Part shown: in pieces, positions 24,971 to 36,689 of the stretch
Position numbering within the stretch: the first letter of the stretch is position 1
Layout: each line of letters opens with the position of its first letter
Assembly: GCF_040581485.1 (NCBI RefSeq)
Contig: NC_090132.1
Coordinates: 18,161,411 to 18,225,410 of the forward strand
Source: Linepithema humile
Taxonomy: Eukaryota > Arthropoda > Insecta > Hymenoptera > Formicidae
DNA: 64,000 nucleotides
Reading direction: 5' to 3'
Made by a program: the position numbers and the translations under genes
Notes under the pieces: model-generated
The model's database searches: none
What the model saw: the letters and a program-made list of their open reading frames with translations, nothing else
What the model was told of the DNA's origin: nothing

Positions 24971-25804
24971 TGCGCTTACGTTACGCATTGACCTGTCATA
25001 GTCGTAACTTTCATGTTTCGTCTATTATTTCAAAATATGATATAAATCTATTGCATCTCCGTAATCTTTGCGCTCCTTCTGTTTCTTGTTTTCAATGACA
25101 GCTTGATTTTTTTCATCAATTAAAGTAATAGAATATCTCACATATTTATATCTGACAGGAACACACGACAATATAATTTTATATAGAAAATAAGCAAAAT
25201 TGGACTATAAGCGTGACATAATCGTTACTCATAACTGACCAACACAGTCGGGAATTAACCACACGATTAGTTGCGGACCCAAATTGACAGAAGACGACGT
25301 CTGCTAAGAGCAGAGCTGGCCCTGTCGGCGTCGCTGTGCACCAGCAAATCGATCGATGAATCATTAACGTACCGACACGTGTCATATTGCTAGACGAAAC
25401 CTTTGTCCGTTGCTTAATTGAAAGTCATGATTGACTAATGGATGGATCGGGCGATAGAAGATTGAAACGCCGGACTGATTTGACAAGCTTTCAGGTGCAA
25501 CAAATATGCGATGAACGGCCCCCGCAACAATGTTTTACAGTATGCGCACCGTGCAATTATTATCATCGATAATCCACAACAAAATGCAAGATATTTGGGC
25601 AAAGCTGCCGATTGTGCATTTTTAAACTTCATTGAAATTGCTTTTTATTTCGAAAAACGATCATTTCATATGCAACAAGTTAATATATCATTGCGTATAA
25701 ATTGGTAATACACATCTGGCATATTACTTTCGCGATATTATATGAACAGCTATTTGATACATTAACATTTAATTACGGATGACATACGGATTAATAAATA
25801 TACA
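24971..25804. other. AT-rich spacer with a CpG patch
   Basis: CpG-containing at 25171-25560, otherwise AT-rich. No convincing gene. Confidence 0.55.
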
Positions 25805-26371
25805 ATGTATGAGAACATAAATTATCTCAAAATGTCGATTTATTATTTCAATATGTTAATGCGTCGTGTTCTAAAAAAAAAATTTAAGCGGATTATTAGA
25901 TGGACAAGTTACAAGATTATCCGTTGCACAATTGAAGACCGTAAAAGCGGAGAAGCAATCAATTCTGCAAATGCATCACATTACCGTAAGAGAAAGTTCG
26001 TGTTTTTGCGCAGAGCGAAAAGCACCGATGCTGTTCTCGGCGCGTCGCTACTTTTACTGCAATGCAACTTAAAAAGCACGTACGGACGGAATCTAGCCCG
26101 TTTCTACGTGCTTGAATTACAAGACGTAGTCCCGTTCGAGTCGTTGAACCTGCCAGAAAAGGTAACTGAGATCGCAATAAGTCGACCGATAACGCGCATT
26201 ATTAACGCCGCCTCATTATTAGCGTCACAATTCCGATCAGCATCGATCCATAATAATTATCGTTATATCTTTCGTTTCACAGTCTCTCTATTTTTTTATT
26301 TTTATTTATTTATCTCGTTTACGCAAAAAGTGCTTTGCTTACGCGTGCACGTTGTAAGTTGCGTTTGTTGA
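25805..26371 (+). CDS. 188-codon ATG frame, unknown product
   Basis: The longest ATG-started frame in the window, in sequence of only about 40% GC. My rough estimate is that random sequence of this composition would give well under one such frame in 64 kb. The N-terminal third is strongly basic (residues 20-40 and 61-72 rich in K/R). The middle is mixed. Residues about 155-172 form a hydrophobic, phenylalanine-rich stretch long enough for one membrane helix, followed by a cysteine-containing tail. An internal AAAG/GTAACT could act as a splice donor near 26160. No known domain. A perfect hairpin begins 8 bases after the stop. No AATAAA was seen nearby. Confidence 0.28.
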   Translation: MYENINYLKMSIYYFNMLMRRVLKKKFKRIIRWTSYKIIRCTIEDRKSGEAINSANASHYRKRKFVFLRRAKSTDAVLGASLLLLQCNLKSTYGRNLARFYVLELQDVVPFESLNLPEKVTEIAISRPITRIINAASLLASQFRSASIHNNYRYIFRFTVSLFFYFYLFISFTQKVLCLRVHVVSCVC

Positions 26372-26379
26372 AATATGGA

Positions 26380-26417
26380 CTCTAACAGGCGTAAAATTGA
26401 CTTTACGCCTGTTAGAG
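26380..26417. repeat. perfect 16-bp inverted repeat (hairpin)
   Basis: Left arm CTCTAACAGGCGTAAA (26380-26395), six-base loop ATTGAC, right arm TTTACGCCTGTTAGAG (26402-26417), with no mismatch. The flanks do not extend the pairing. It would form a stable stem-loop in RNA or a small cruciform in DNA, and lies 8 bases past the stop of the 188-codon frame. Confidence 0.95.
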
Positions 26418-27822
26418 ATTTTACTTTACTATACCATTTTTATTTTCGCAGTTCAACCAATATTTAAAATATATGCATTATTTATCAATACATTAGTAAT
26501 CTGATCCACAGTCGTGATCTTGCGAACGTAGATAATATAACGCTACTGATTTTCGCTTTTGATATCGCCAAATCACTTTGCTTTATTTAACGTCTTGGTG
26601 CGAGCGTAATTGTTTTCGTCTGCTCTTGCGGGTGAAACACGGAGAATGCGTGCCACCGCGACATTCGTTCGTTCCGTTTCCCCTTCCCGTTCCACTGCGG
26701 AGGAGCAATCCTCTCGGAAAGGAGACGCTCCGGCGCCAGACTCTCCGGGCAGATATAGTTATATACGACCGCGCGCGCCGGTTATCCTTCTATAAACTCG
26801 CGGGATGCTGAACAATCGTGTCGAAGACAAACGGCTAGGAATTTTAACCCCGCGATTACACTACATCTATCTCGCCGTTGTCCCGTGTTCCAGACACAAG
26901 AATGTCTATGATTTCGGAATGGAAGCGCCGTCTCGAATGAGATTCCGTTTGCTGCGGCAAACACGTGCGCTGCTCGTCTTAAACAATAGCACTTAGACGA
27001 CGCGTATAAAAATATCACAGCGCGCCGTTATATTCCTTTACAATTTTTATCATTCTCTTCCTCGTGAAAAACTTCATTTCCAAATCCCTACAGATCAAAA
27101 GATACGATGGCAAATATCACAAATCTAATTAAATGACGGAAAGTAGAAATTTTTACGTACACCGTTCATAAAAAAAATTTATAACACAGATTCTCTTGAA
27201 GAAATATGTAGTTCTTGTACTGTGATACTGTTATCATTTATCTCCCAATTAACAAAGCACATCGAAGATTCACTAGAAAATGCTTTGAGGCGTGTTGATG
27301 TTTTAATAAACAATGTAATTATAATATAATGTACAAATCTGCTTGTGAGACATATGTGACTGTATATAAAAAAATAATATAATGCAATATCGAATTCATT
27401 TATCTATGGCTTAGAATGACGAATGGGCTTCTCTGATAAAATCGCGTTTACTCGTTTTGTAGTACTGCAAGCTGACTCCAAATCACATCACAGAATGGTA
27501 AAATAATACCCACGGATTAGTGTAAATATCCGTGATGACCAACGCAATACCCGATCAAATCCGCTTTTGCTTCTATCAAATAAGGTATCAATAATGCATA
27601 ATAACAACACAATATAGTTGCAGTAATTAAACGATAATCTACATCACATAAGAATACGTTATCATGTTCATAAAAAATTATGCTGTTTAATATCACATTA
27701 CCGGTCGATAAAACGATATTCTCGTTATTTGAAATATTGAAAGAGCTCCGAGCAATTTGTGCGCATCCGTGCATCCCATGATCACCATAATTGAACGAGT
27801 AAAATTCACCGAATTTTTTCAG
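26418..27822. other. CpG block flanked by AT-rich spacer
   Basis: 26591-27010 is CpG-rich with an E-box (26962-26967). The overlapping frames there lack domains. The rest, to 27820, is AT-rich with nothing called. Confidence 0.5.
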
Positions 27823-27953
27823 AGAGCCAACCTCGCTGCCCGGCCAATCTCGGAGTAATTGTTCCGACCTACATCGTCGACAAGGAAGCGGCCGTCGGTC
27901 TGCCAGTGTTGGAGTGCAAAAAAAGGGCGGCGGGAATTATACTGCATGATTAA
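27823..27953 (+). CDS. candidate exon, unknown product
   Basis: A 3' splice-like tract, AATTTTTTCAG, ends at 27822. The frame that follows is open for 42 codons to TAA at 27951 and starts SQPRCPANLGVIVPTYIVDK after a split codon. Residue mix and codon use (GTC, GAC, AAG, GCC, CTG) are protein-like. No ATG, so it would be a terminal exon or part of a larger one. No family recognised, and no partner exon with matching phase found. Confidence 0.18.
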
Positions 27954-28164
27954 TGGAGTGGGTCACGATTTTCGTGGTGTACAATATGTAGTGCGGAATA
28001 TTTTCGGGGCGCCGCGAGCGATAGCGGAAGAGCAGGAGCGGCGAAACGACGACGACGACAACGACGAAGTGGATGGGCATCGAGATTACCGTACGAGAAG
28101 TGCGCCCTCGTCTTCTCATTTGAATAAGACGGCAGTTAGTTGTGTTTACCATGTACAGAGAGAA

Positions 28165-28166
<2 letters not shown>

Positions 28167-28194
<28 letters not shown>
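28167..28194 (+). repeat. (AG)14 microsatellite
   Basis: Fourteen AG units, the longest dinucleotide repeat in the window, in a CpG-rich block. Confidence 0.95.
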
Positions 28195-28198
<4 letters not shown>

Positions 28199-28474
28199 CG
28201 CGAGCGGGGCTGACAAACGATTACAAATCGTCCCGGTGACAAATCGCCGAGCATTACTACTCGCGCACTTTTGGCGCGGCTGGCTGACTACCCACCGCCT
28301 CATCTACTTCGCCTGTTGTGTCGCCGGTGTGCGTCACGACGAGGCACGACGTGTCGACGACGACGTGTCCGATTGAACAAGATGAGTACACGAACGACGT
28401 GCTCGCGTGTGTGTTGCTTTTGAAAATATGGCAAGACGCGTCAAAACGACCTTCATTACTTTATGATATTACAC

Positions 28475-28502
28475 TCTTGTTACTGCAGTCTTGTTACTGC
28501 AA
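28475..28502 (+). repeat. 14-base tandem duplication
   Basis: TCTTGTTACTGCAG followed directly by TCTTGTTACTGCAA. Confidence 0.9.
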
Positions 28503-28787
28503 TCAAATTCCGTTAAACTGCGCTACAAGGTATGAGTTAGAGTTGTGAGATAAAGAAAAGTTTTCGAACTACATAGTTTTCCAAAAAAAAAAAAATTGAT
28601 CAACAATTGCTGTAAATTATTTTCCTCGATATTAAAGCAGCGTAAAATCAGAAAAATTAAATATTACGTGATAAAAATTCTTTGACACAACAAGTCAATA
28701 ATAAGAAAATGTATTATTCAATAGCGGTCTTTTCTATTGTATCTCGATCGAAAATCGCTCACGATTTCTCAGGCGCAATTCGTCAGC

Positions 28788-28958
28788 ATGAAAGCGCTTT
28801 TTGTACCGGTAGATAGCCTGATAGATGCGCGACGATATGCAAACGCGAATATTCACGTGCCGTATAGTGCGCGAACATTTTTCGCGATGTCCGCTGATGT
28901 TCGTTTCGTTACATTGACATGTACCACCCACGTGATCCATCGTTCACGATACGTTTAA
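28788..28958 (+). CDS. candidate 56-residue frame, unknown product
   Basis: A pyrimidine-rich acceptor-like tract, CGATTTCTCAG, ends at 28772. An in-frame ATG at 28788 opens 56 codons to TAA. The sequence begins MKALFVPVDSLIDARRYANA and has no low-complexity bias. No domain, signal peptide or homologue recognised. The opposite strand is also open across most of it (28734-28940), which weakens the case. Confidence 0.15.
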   Translation: MKALFVPVDSLIDARRYANANIHVPYSARTFFAMSADVRFVTLTCTTHVIHRSRYV

Positions 28959-31715
28959 CAGAACGATTGAATGCATGATACCTGTATATACGTATGTTCC
29001 CCCTCTGCAAAATAGCAAGACTATGATAGCACACAAATGTCATATTTATATTTACAAATGTCATATCTCATCAATGTTATTTCTATCGCATCTCGCGTGG
29101 ATATTGCTAGAAATCATTACCGCTGTTGTCGATGATAATACCAACATTTACACACAGAAATAGTTATAATTATTACAACTATGCCCGACTATTGCCATTT
29201 ATATATTCTCGTTAATTAATATTATACATCGTGATATTATCACAAATTGCGTTACAAATAAATTTTAATAGAGATATGAATTTGTCTACTATATATTTTG
29301 CACTATCAATCGCATCAGTCTTTTAAACGCACGTCTCTTATTCATTGGTAACCTGAAGCGACGCAAAGCGCGAGATATCGACCTTTCGCGAGGTCATGTA
29401 ACCCCGGGATAGCCATCGTGGCGCCTAAAAGAGCGCCCCGACGCCAACGGAGTCTAGGATGAAGGCTGGATTGGTTACGTCATCAGATACATCATAGTTG
29501 AAAATCGACCATCCCCGTTAGTTTCTTAAAGAGACTATCACGTTAAATTGCTTTTATACTTAAATAACAATGTTGAATATTATAAGATATCGGTCTTTAA
29601 ACAAACTTCGGTGTTTAGAACACTAAACGAGTGCACGCTTAATTTATTAAAGGTAAAAAAATTTTCTAAGTGCAAATCAAATAAGGTTGAGAAATAAAAA
29701 CTCAATTTTATATAAACTGAATTTAAATGTAATATTTTGAAATTTTGATAATGGCTCAATATCATAAATATTTTTTTTTACCAAGGACAGTGTTACAAAT
29801 ACAATTTCATTTTTAGTCTTTTAATGTGTATGCAATATACGTAACAAAATCATTATTAAATAAATGAGAAAGCAAGTTTCATTACATATTTAGCATCACC
29901 GATATCGTTAATACTCTGCTTCATATTCGTTATTCATATTATATATGCGAAAATGTTTCATACAATCACAATCATATGATCACTCACTAGTGTGCGTCGT
30001 GGAACCATTCCCTTAAAAAGCGAAGTTTCTTCTGAACTTTAAGTAATCTCAAATGCACAGTCTATTTTATCTTTTGTTTTTCCGACAAGTACGAACTCCG
30101 GTCCACGACGACACAATCGTGATTTACGTTTTGATTTAGATACTGAATTAGGTGCTGAATTAAGGTAGCGCGTTTGCACGAACCGTTTTGTCAGATTTAT
30201 TGAATTTTCTCTCGGACGAGAGAAAGAAACGGAAATCGAAGTGGAAGGGAAAATAAAAGATTAGGATACATGATTAACTCGACGAAATTCGTTTGCTCAG
30301 CAAATTGTAAAGTAAAACAGGATTTAAAAACAATAATGTGACATTAATGATATCTCCATCTGTTAACTTCTAACCAAAGCTAAAATATTGAATAAAATCT
30401 GCAAACTTTTTACCGCAAATAATTTATCGTTGGAAGAACTGTTCATTTAATGATATATTGCGTAAAAGCTGGAAATCCAAGCATTAATAGCCACCAATAT
30501 CAATAATCTATAGTTAACCCAGTACAAAGAGCATGCTTCGCGGAATTTAATAATTCATTTTCAACGGCGGGAAATATCGGTCATTATGAATATTGAATTT
30601 ATCATCGGCCGTCATCATGAAACGTTATGTGGAATAGTTCAACTGACAGCTAATGATCATTAATATATTATTATTGTGATCGATTTGCACTTTTATGCGC
30701 CAAACTTAATTTAAAAATTGTTTATTCTGTTTTTTATGCTCGGTATATTTTTCCATTTTATTATTTCAATAATTTTTAAAGAATATTGTATAATTATAAA
30801 ATTTCCATAATTTATAAGTATACTGTATAAATCGTATGATGATACATTAGTGAAATTCGTAAATAAACTGGCAAACAAAAATATAGGAAACTGTTAGAGA
30901 ACTCTATTACGATGTACAAAGCTGACGAGTAGCCTGAAGCTGAATTGTGTAAACCGGATATCGTGAAAATTTTCCAGTTTCAACCCCATTTCTATTTCTT
31001 CCATCCTCTCTCCCTCTCTGTACTCTCTTTCTCTTTCGCAGACTACATTTAATTCATTCGAGTTTACAGGAAACCACTCGACTGATGTTCGCTATTGTCC
31101 GTACGACGATCCCTTGTTAATGGATTTTCCCTTAAAATTCTAAAACTAATACAATCGTCAAATTGAATTTTATTTATATTTAACAGTTTATTCTACTTGC
31201 ATTCTGTTTCTACAGATACTTTTTCAAATAATAAAGAACTGATTAACATGAAATTGCACAAAAACTTTGGATAGGTAGAATAGATCGAAACGTATTTGAC
31301 GCATGGTTGACATTAGAGTGCATACACGTGCGAATTCGCTGAAAAGCTTAATTAATCAATAACAAGTTGTTAATTATTTAACAGAGAATGTGTGTGTAAG
31401 CGAACGAGTTGCAGTGGGAGTAAACCGCGTATGTACGATAAAATCGATTGTCACGCTTGCTGTTGTGATGCCAACCGCGTAACAATAGCCTTCATAACAT
31501 TAATTTCCTGCAAACAAAATATGAAAAATACTTGCGATTTTATCAAGCTTGAGAACAGTTTCGAAAAAAGATGAAATAAATCGTCCGACTCATTTAATGC
31601 TTGTATCAGTTTTTGCAATAAAATCTTTTATTAGATCTTTATTTCTGAAAACTGTCATTATGTCCCGTTGTCTTCGACTTCAAGCGAATTAGTATTGATT
31701 GTATTCTTCGAGAGA
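28959..31715. other. mostly AT-rich spacer
   Basis: Small GC patches at 29321-29520, 30060-30300 and 30880-31130. A 13-base direct repeat, ACAAATGTCATAT, occurs at 29033-29045 and 29054-29066. Nothing gene-like was found. Confidence 0.55.
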
Positions 31716-31907
31716 ATGTCTACCGGAAGAGTGATAACATTTATATTAATAAAATCTGTTACCGGCGAGTGGTTTATTTTTATGCAAAAGTCAGTGTCAG
31801 TTTCCAATAATAAAACTGTTTTTATCTATCTGCTTACTTTAAGTTGGGAGGAACGACAACTACAAAGACGTCGTCTCTGCAAGGTAGCAGATGTTGCGCC
31901 GGCTTAA
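31716..31907 (+). CDS. candidate 63-residue frame, unknown product
   Basis: ATG at 31716 with a fair context (GAGAGAATG). The frame is open further upstream to about 31668. The protein begins MSTGRVITFILIKSVTGEWF, alternates hydrophobic and polar stretches, and ends in a basic segment. A CAAG/GTAGCA donor-like site lies near the end (about 31880). No family recognised. Confidence 0.15.
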   Translation: MSTGRVITFILIKSVTGEWFIFMQKSVSVSNNKTVFIYLLTLSWEERQLQRRRLCKVADVAPA

Positions 31908-33700
31908 GAAAGCACGGCTGACACGTAAATCGAATTCGCTCAGGTCATGATAATTTATCGCTTCCTTTTCGCCTCGCTTCCGACGTTTCGCTGAGCGCAA
32001 CGAGGAAGCGGGGAACATTCGCGGCACTTCTTCTTTGACACATTTAATTAGCGACTGCGTATATACGTATCATCGCGCAACCTGAAGCGCACTTAATGAG
32101 ACACAAAGCACAATGACATTACCAATCTGTTCTACTCAACTTTCATATATGTTCGCTTTCGAAATATAATGAATATAAAATCGTCCTTATCGCAACAATG
32201 AATAAATAATATACAGTTTTATAATTTACTATTTTTTAGCCAAAAATTCCTTGTGAAATAAATTTAGAATAGATTTTCAGAATAGATTTTCAGAATAGAT
32301 TTTTAGAATAGATTTGACGATTTTTTACTTGCCTTTTTTATTTGCCGTATTTATTTTGTTGCAGTTTTGTGACACAAATATACTATTTTTGAATCAAAAT
32401 AATACATTTTTAAGAAAAAAATTGCAGACCTAATTTAAACAATAAAAATTGAGTGGCAAATCATTGCTTACCGCATTCTTTATATTTAATATCCAATATC
32501 GTAACTATGAAGTCACAATTTCTCTTAAAGTGCATTTAAAATTTATTTAATAATTCTGATTGCTTATTGATCCAATATCTATCAATTTTTGGGATTCTAA
32601 TATCAAAGGCTAAAAGATAACTCGATAAGTCTGCATGCAACGTCGTTAGGAATCAAATATACAGCTTTTAGTTACACCACCAGTAGCCACAATAAAATAA
32701 ATCTACAAGAGAAACATGAAATCGAAGTTTACTCGTAGCATGAATAGCGCTAGTTAGTGGCGCAGTACGATTGGTGCCTCGGTATTATATTTGCGTGAAA
32801 ATTACTGGCACATTGTAGAACGTCCGTTGCATCGTTCGCATCGCTAATCGAGCGGAGTTATACACATTTTCTTTTCCATTGATCAAGCCGCGCAAGTTTC
32901 CGTCACACGTGCCTGCACGAACTAATAAGCGCGTTAAATGTCGATTGCGATAAAAGCGCGACGTCCAGTAGAATGGCAAGGCTATTGCAGCTGCATTTGG
33001 AAAGTTGGTTAATTAACGCCGGGCGCTTGTATCGCCAGACGTGCATTGAAGTTTTATGCCCTGGGCTTGAAATAAACCGTGTGAATACCTCATGAAGTGC
33101 TATTCGCGCGTGGACGTCTAAACATATACGCATAAATAGAATATACATTTGTTTACAGGAAAAATGTAAATTCGTCGCTTTGAAGTGCTATCATTAACAG
33201 CGCGGACTTGTTATTTGCAGTACCTTTTGTTCGCTTCTATTTAAACACTGATAGCGATGCTGCAGTCCAGTTTTAATTATGCCAGAATAATCATTACGAA
33301 TCGATCGGCTTCATTCTTCACTCAATTTACGTAACGACATTTAATCCCTTTTGTGCAACAGTGATTCGAATCATTGAAAAGTATAAATTATAAGCATAAT
33401 CCCAGAAAAGCCTTCATCGAAACAAACATTTCATATAACATTTCCAGCATGGCCTTTGTATATCTATACATCGATCAAATCAGTTCATGTTACGCGAGTA
33501 ATTTTCACAATGGGATCAATATCCATTGCCTAATTGATAGATTGCAAGAAGCAGCACTATAACATGATGTTATGCATTTTATCTCGGCGGGTTCTCTATC
33601 ACTGTTGATCCGCTACCGCCGATAATGGCGCGCAATGTGTCGAGAGTAGCAAACTCCAATACGTTGCCATTACATTGGAGCGCATACTAACTCGCTCTTT
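31908..33700. other. mixed spacer, no gene recognised
   Basis: CpG-containing to about 32060 and at 32700-33140; strongly AT-rich and CpG-poor at 32060-32700, where a 13-base tandem array sits. No supported coding or RNA gene. Confidence 0.55.
32266..32317 (+). repeat. 13-base tandem repeat, four copies
   Basis: Four head-to-tail copies of AGAATAGATTTTC starting at 32266, 32279, 32292 and 32305. The first two are identical and the last two differ at their final one or two bases. Confidence 0.95.
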
Positions 33701-36377
33701 AATGCAGTGCTATGGTTTGGAAATTCACGCGAGTAATAACCATAATAACATTTACAAAATTGCAACGCAGATCAATGATTCCTGTATCTACGTATTCTCT
33801 AACAGCTTCGAAAATATCTTGATAAAGAAAGCATGATTACACTGTTCCATTATGCGTAATCGTTGCTAATAAATTGTATCCTTTGTAATATATCAATTAT
33901 ACACTCACTCAGTGAACAGCGTAATTAAACAAATTTTACTCTAAAATAATTATATAACAAATAATGCAATATTGTAAAATAATTTCTGAAGAAACTATAT
34001 TAGAAATGATTTGTATATATATATATTCTTACGTTTCTCGACTTTATATACGTTCAATTTAAAATCAAATTTAAATGAATGACTAATTAGATAGAGTTTG
34101 AAAAAAATAAGTCATTTGAGGACGCTACTTTTATGCTCATATATATATATATATATATATCAATACTATATTAGACATTGCTGTAACGAAAAAGAGATGA
34201 CGTACAGAATAATAGAATCAAATCATGTGAATAATAGAAAGCAATAGATACAATAAAAGGAAAAAAAATCAAAATAATAACAAAATTAAACCTTAATTTT
34301 AATATGTATAATCTTACCTAAATTCTCACTAACGAAATTTATATCTTCAGTATCCAATTAGTACTGATTTGTGTAAACGTATTAAACATCCTTGCAATGT
34401 AACATGATTACGAATGTGGTTTCGTTATTATCGTCTACGTAATAATAATCAATATCAATATGTATATCTATTTGTATGATTCGTCAAAGAGATAATCGTG
34501 TCACGTGAAATCGCCATAATCGAAAACCATATAATAAATATAAAAAATAAAGCAAAAATTAAATTAATATTCCGAATAAATTTCAATTATTATTTGAAAA
34601 AATCTGATAATTACAGCTAACAAACAACATATTACAAAATAAATTATTATATTTATTATAATTTATTACAATATTTATTATAAAGTAGGGCATAAGGCAA
34701 GGTAAAAAATTAAAAAAAATTAAAATATATGAAACGCACATTTATAAAAAATAATCATAATTCAAGTAAAATTACATATTGCAAACTCATAATACTGTGC
34801 TCGTATAAAAGTGAATAAATATGTAAAAATTTAATCTAGTGCTGTCATACATGATGTTCAATGTTTCATTAAGTGGCAAAAAAGAATATTTGTTATGAGA
34901 ATATGTAACACAATGTAATAACCAATATTTTCACCAATAATGATTTTATTAAATAGATGTGTCAAGAGTAAGTCCATTTAATAAAGTGCATTCATGCTAT
35001 AATAATAACATACATTTAAATATCTCATAAAAAGAGTCGGCTTTATACGATTTAAATTGATATAATATTAAAAAGCCTTTTTCGCGCTGATATTCGCGAT
35101 AAATTTCTTCCAAAATTACAAGCTCAATATCCGTAAAATAAAATTATCTGTTCAATAAACTAAAAAAATATTCTATTACAAATAATTCCGCAATTATTAT
35201 ATTTTAAGATTAAAACATGCATTGAATTTCTTTAAGTTCTCTCCACGAAATTTACGATTCCGAGGTGGCTTCAAAATTATATTTGTATACTGAGCGCGTA
35301 AACACGTGAAACTTGTCAATCGTTTCAAACGCTTCGCGATGATTTCTCAATTAAAACAAAACGACGAGAACCACAGCGCAATGTTATTGCGAAGTTAGAA
35401 GAACGACGATACCACATGTTACCGGAGACCTGCGAGCACCAGAGAAAAACGAGACGAAAGAGAGATAGGAACAATAATCGTGGAAAATAGCAGCCGTTCA
35501 ACGCGTGGCCAACCATACTGGTACGAAGTTTCAAAGATTTCGACCGAGATTGTCGTAAAGTAGTAGAAAGAATCTGGAACGACAAAATGAGAATATAGAA
35601 TGAAAGCTAAAACTCGGGCCGTGAGCTTACCAAAGTTGGCTACAAAGAAAAATATATCAAGTGTATAACCACTGAGAAATATTATATATATATAGTAGGT
35701 TTTAAATCAATCACCAATTCATAGTTATTATCCCGTGAGATAGTAAACATTCAATTCATAAGTGATCGTAACATTATTATAATATTAATTTTTAAATGGC
35801 GTTTATCATGAGTCAATATTTATTTAATAGTGTAACTTGTTACCAAATATATCGCCAAATGCAATAATAATTCATTATTAATAATATTAATAACATTACT
35901 TATTATTGTTAAATATCGCAACGCAAAGCTATTGATTCAAATATGTAATAATATGTCCAGTTAAAGTTAATTAATGTTGCTTTTAAAACATAATTTAAAA
36001 AATTAAATAATAAATAATAATAATAATTCACCAAAAAATGAGAAAGAATTAATTGCTTATTCTATATAAATACAATTAATTTTATATAATAAATAATTAT
36101 GGAATCTATACTCTTTCTCCAAATAAATTTTTTCTACGCAGTTAGATACAGCCCACCGTAATTTTAACGCAATAAAACTTAAACGAAACAGTTTAATAAA
36201 GTTACGTTAGTTGCGAGATGCTCGAGAAATATATTTCGCACAATCACTTGCCAGACAATACAATTTCATCACATTTTCGTATAAAACTCCTAAAATCGTT
36301 TCAAGGGCCAGAAACAAGAAGGATATGAGATATGAAATAGATCGCAGGAGAAAATCACGATGTAACGAAAGTTGGTA
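33701..36377. other. AT-rich spacer with one CpG block
   Basis: Among the most AT-rich parts of the window, apart from 35221-35640 (CpG-containing, E-box at 35303-35308) and the region just before 36378. (TA)n lies at 34014-34026. The minus-strand frame at 35325-35585 has no domain. Confidence 0.6.
34139..34160 (+). repeat. (AT)11 microsatellite
   Basis: Eleven uninterrupted AT units. Confidence 0.95.
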
Positions 36378-36689
36378 ATGGACGAAAGAAAGATATCGAA
36401 AAAAATTGACTTAAAACTTTGCGCGGCTGTCGAGATCCCGACTTTTAATAAAGACTTTACGGCGAACAAATCCCAAAGAATAATATCCATGAAAGTAACC
36501 AGAAGGAAGACTGGCCGTCGCCAACGACGCATTCGCTATCGCGCTGAGTTTCCTCGATTTTTCCGTTCTGGAATTATCGATCATGTTCGATGGAAAACTC
36601 GCCGCCGGGACAAAATCGTGTTACGTGGATTATCGAACTATAGAACAAGGAGCATTCCGTCGTGTTTAGCGAGTGTTTCAGAGAGCTGA
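36378..36689 (+). CDS. 103-residue ATG frame, unknown basic protein
   Basis: ATG at 36378, followed by G, in a block of about 45% GC. The product begins MDERKISKKIDLKLCAAVEI and is very basic, with dense K/R clusters in its middle and second half. No zinc-finger, homeodomain or other nucleic-acid-binding motif is visible. No signal peptide. A minus-strand frame (36290-36532) overlaps it. It could be a small orphan gene or chance. Confidence 0.2.
   Translation: MDERKISKKIDLKLCAAVEIPTFNKDFTANKSQRIISMKVTRRKTGRRQRRIRYRAEFPRFFRSGIIDHVRWKTRRRDKIVLRGLSNYRTRSIPSCLASVSES

Larger units (their letters stand above)
27954..28787. other. CpG-rich block with GA repeat, then AT-rich spacer
   Basis: CpG-rich to about 28420, then AT-rich. 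It holds a GAC-rich patch (28050-28066), the GA microsatellite and a 14-base tandem repeat. The frame at 27859-28239 is the product of these repeats (runs of D, then alternating R/E) and is not called. Confidence 0.5.

Noticed and set aside
26380..26430. Hairpin as a Helitron 3' end
   Set aside because: No CTRR-T terminus follows the stem, and no Helitron 5' TC end or Rep/helicase remnant was seen.
27859..28239. 126-codon frame with runs of Asp and Arg-Glu
   Set aside because: These runs are translations of GAC-rich and GA repeats, and no other part resembles a protein.
32754..32785. TGGCGCAGT followed by GGT, like a tRNA A box
   Set aside because: No B box (GGTTCGANNCC) or cloverleaf pairing within tRNA distance downstream.
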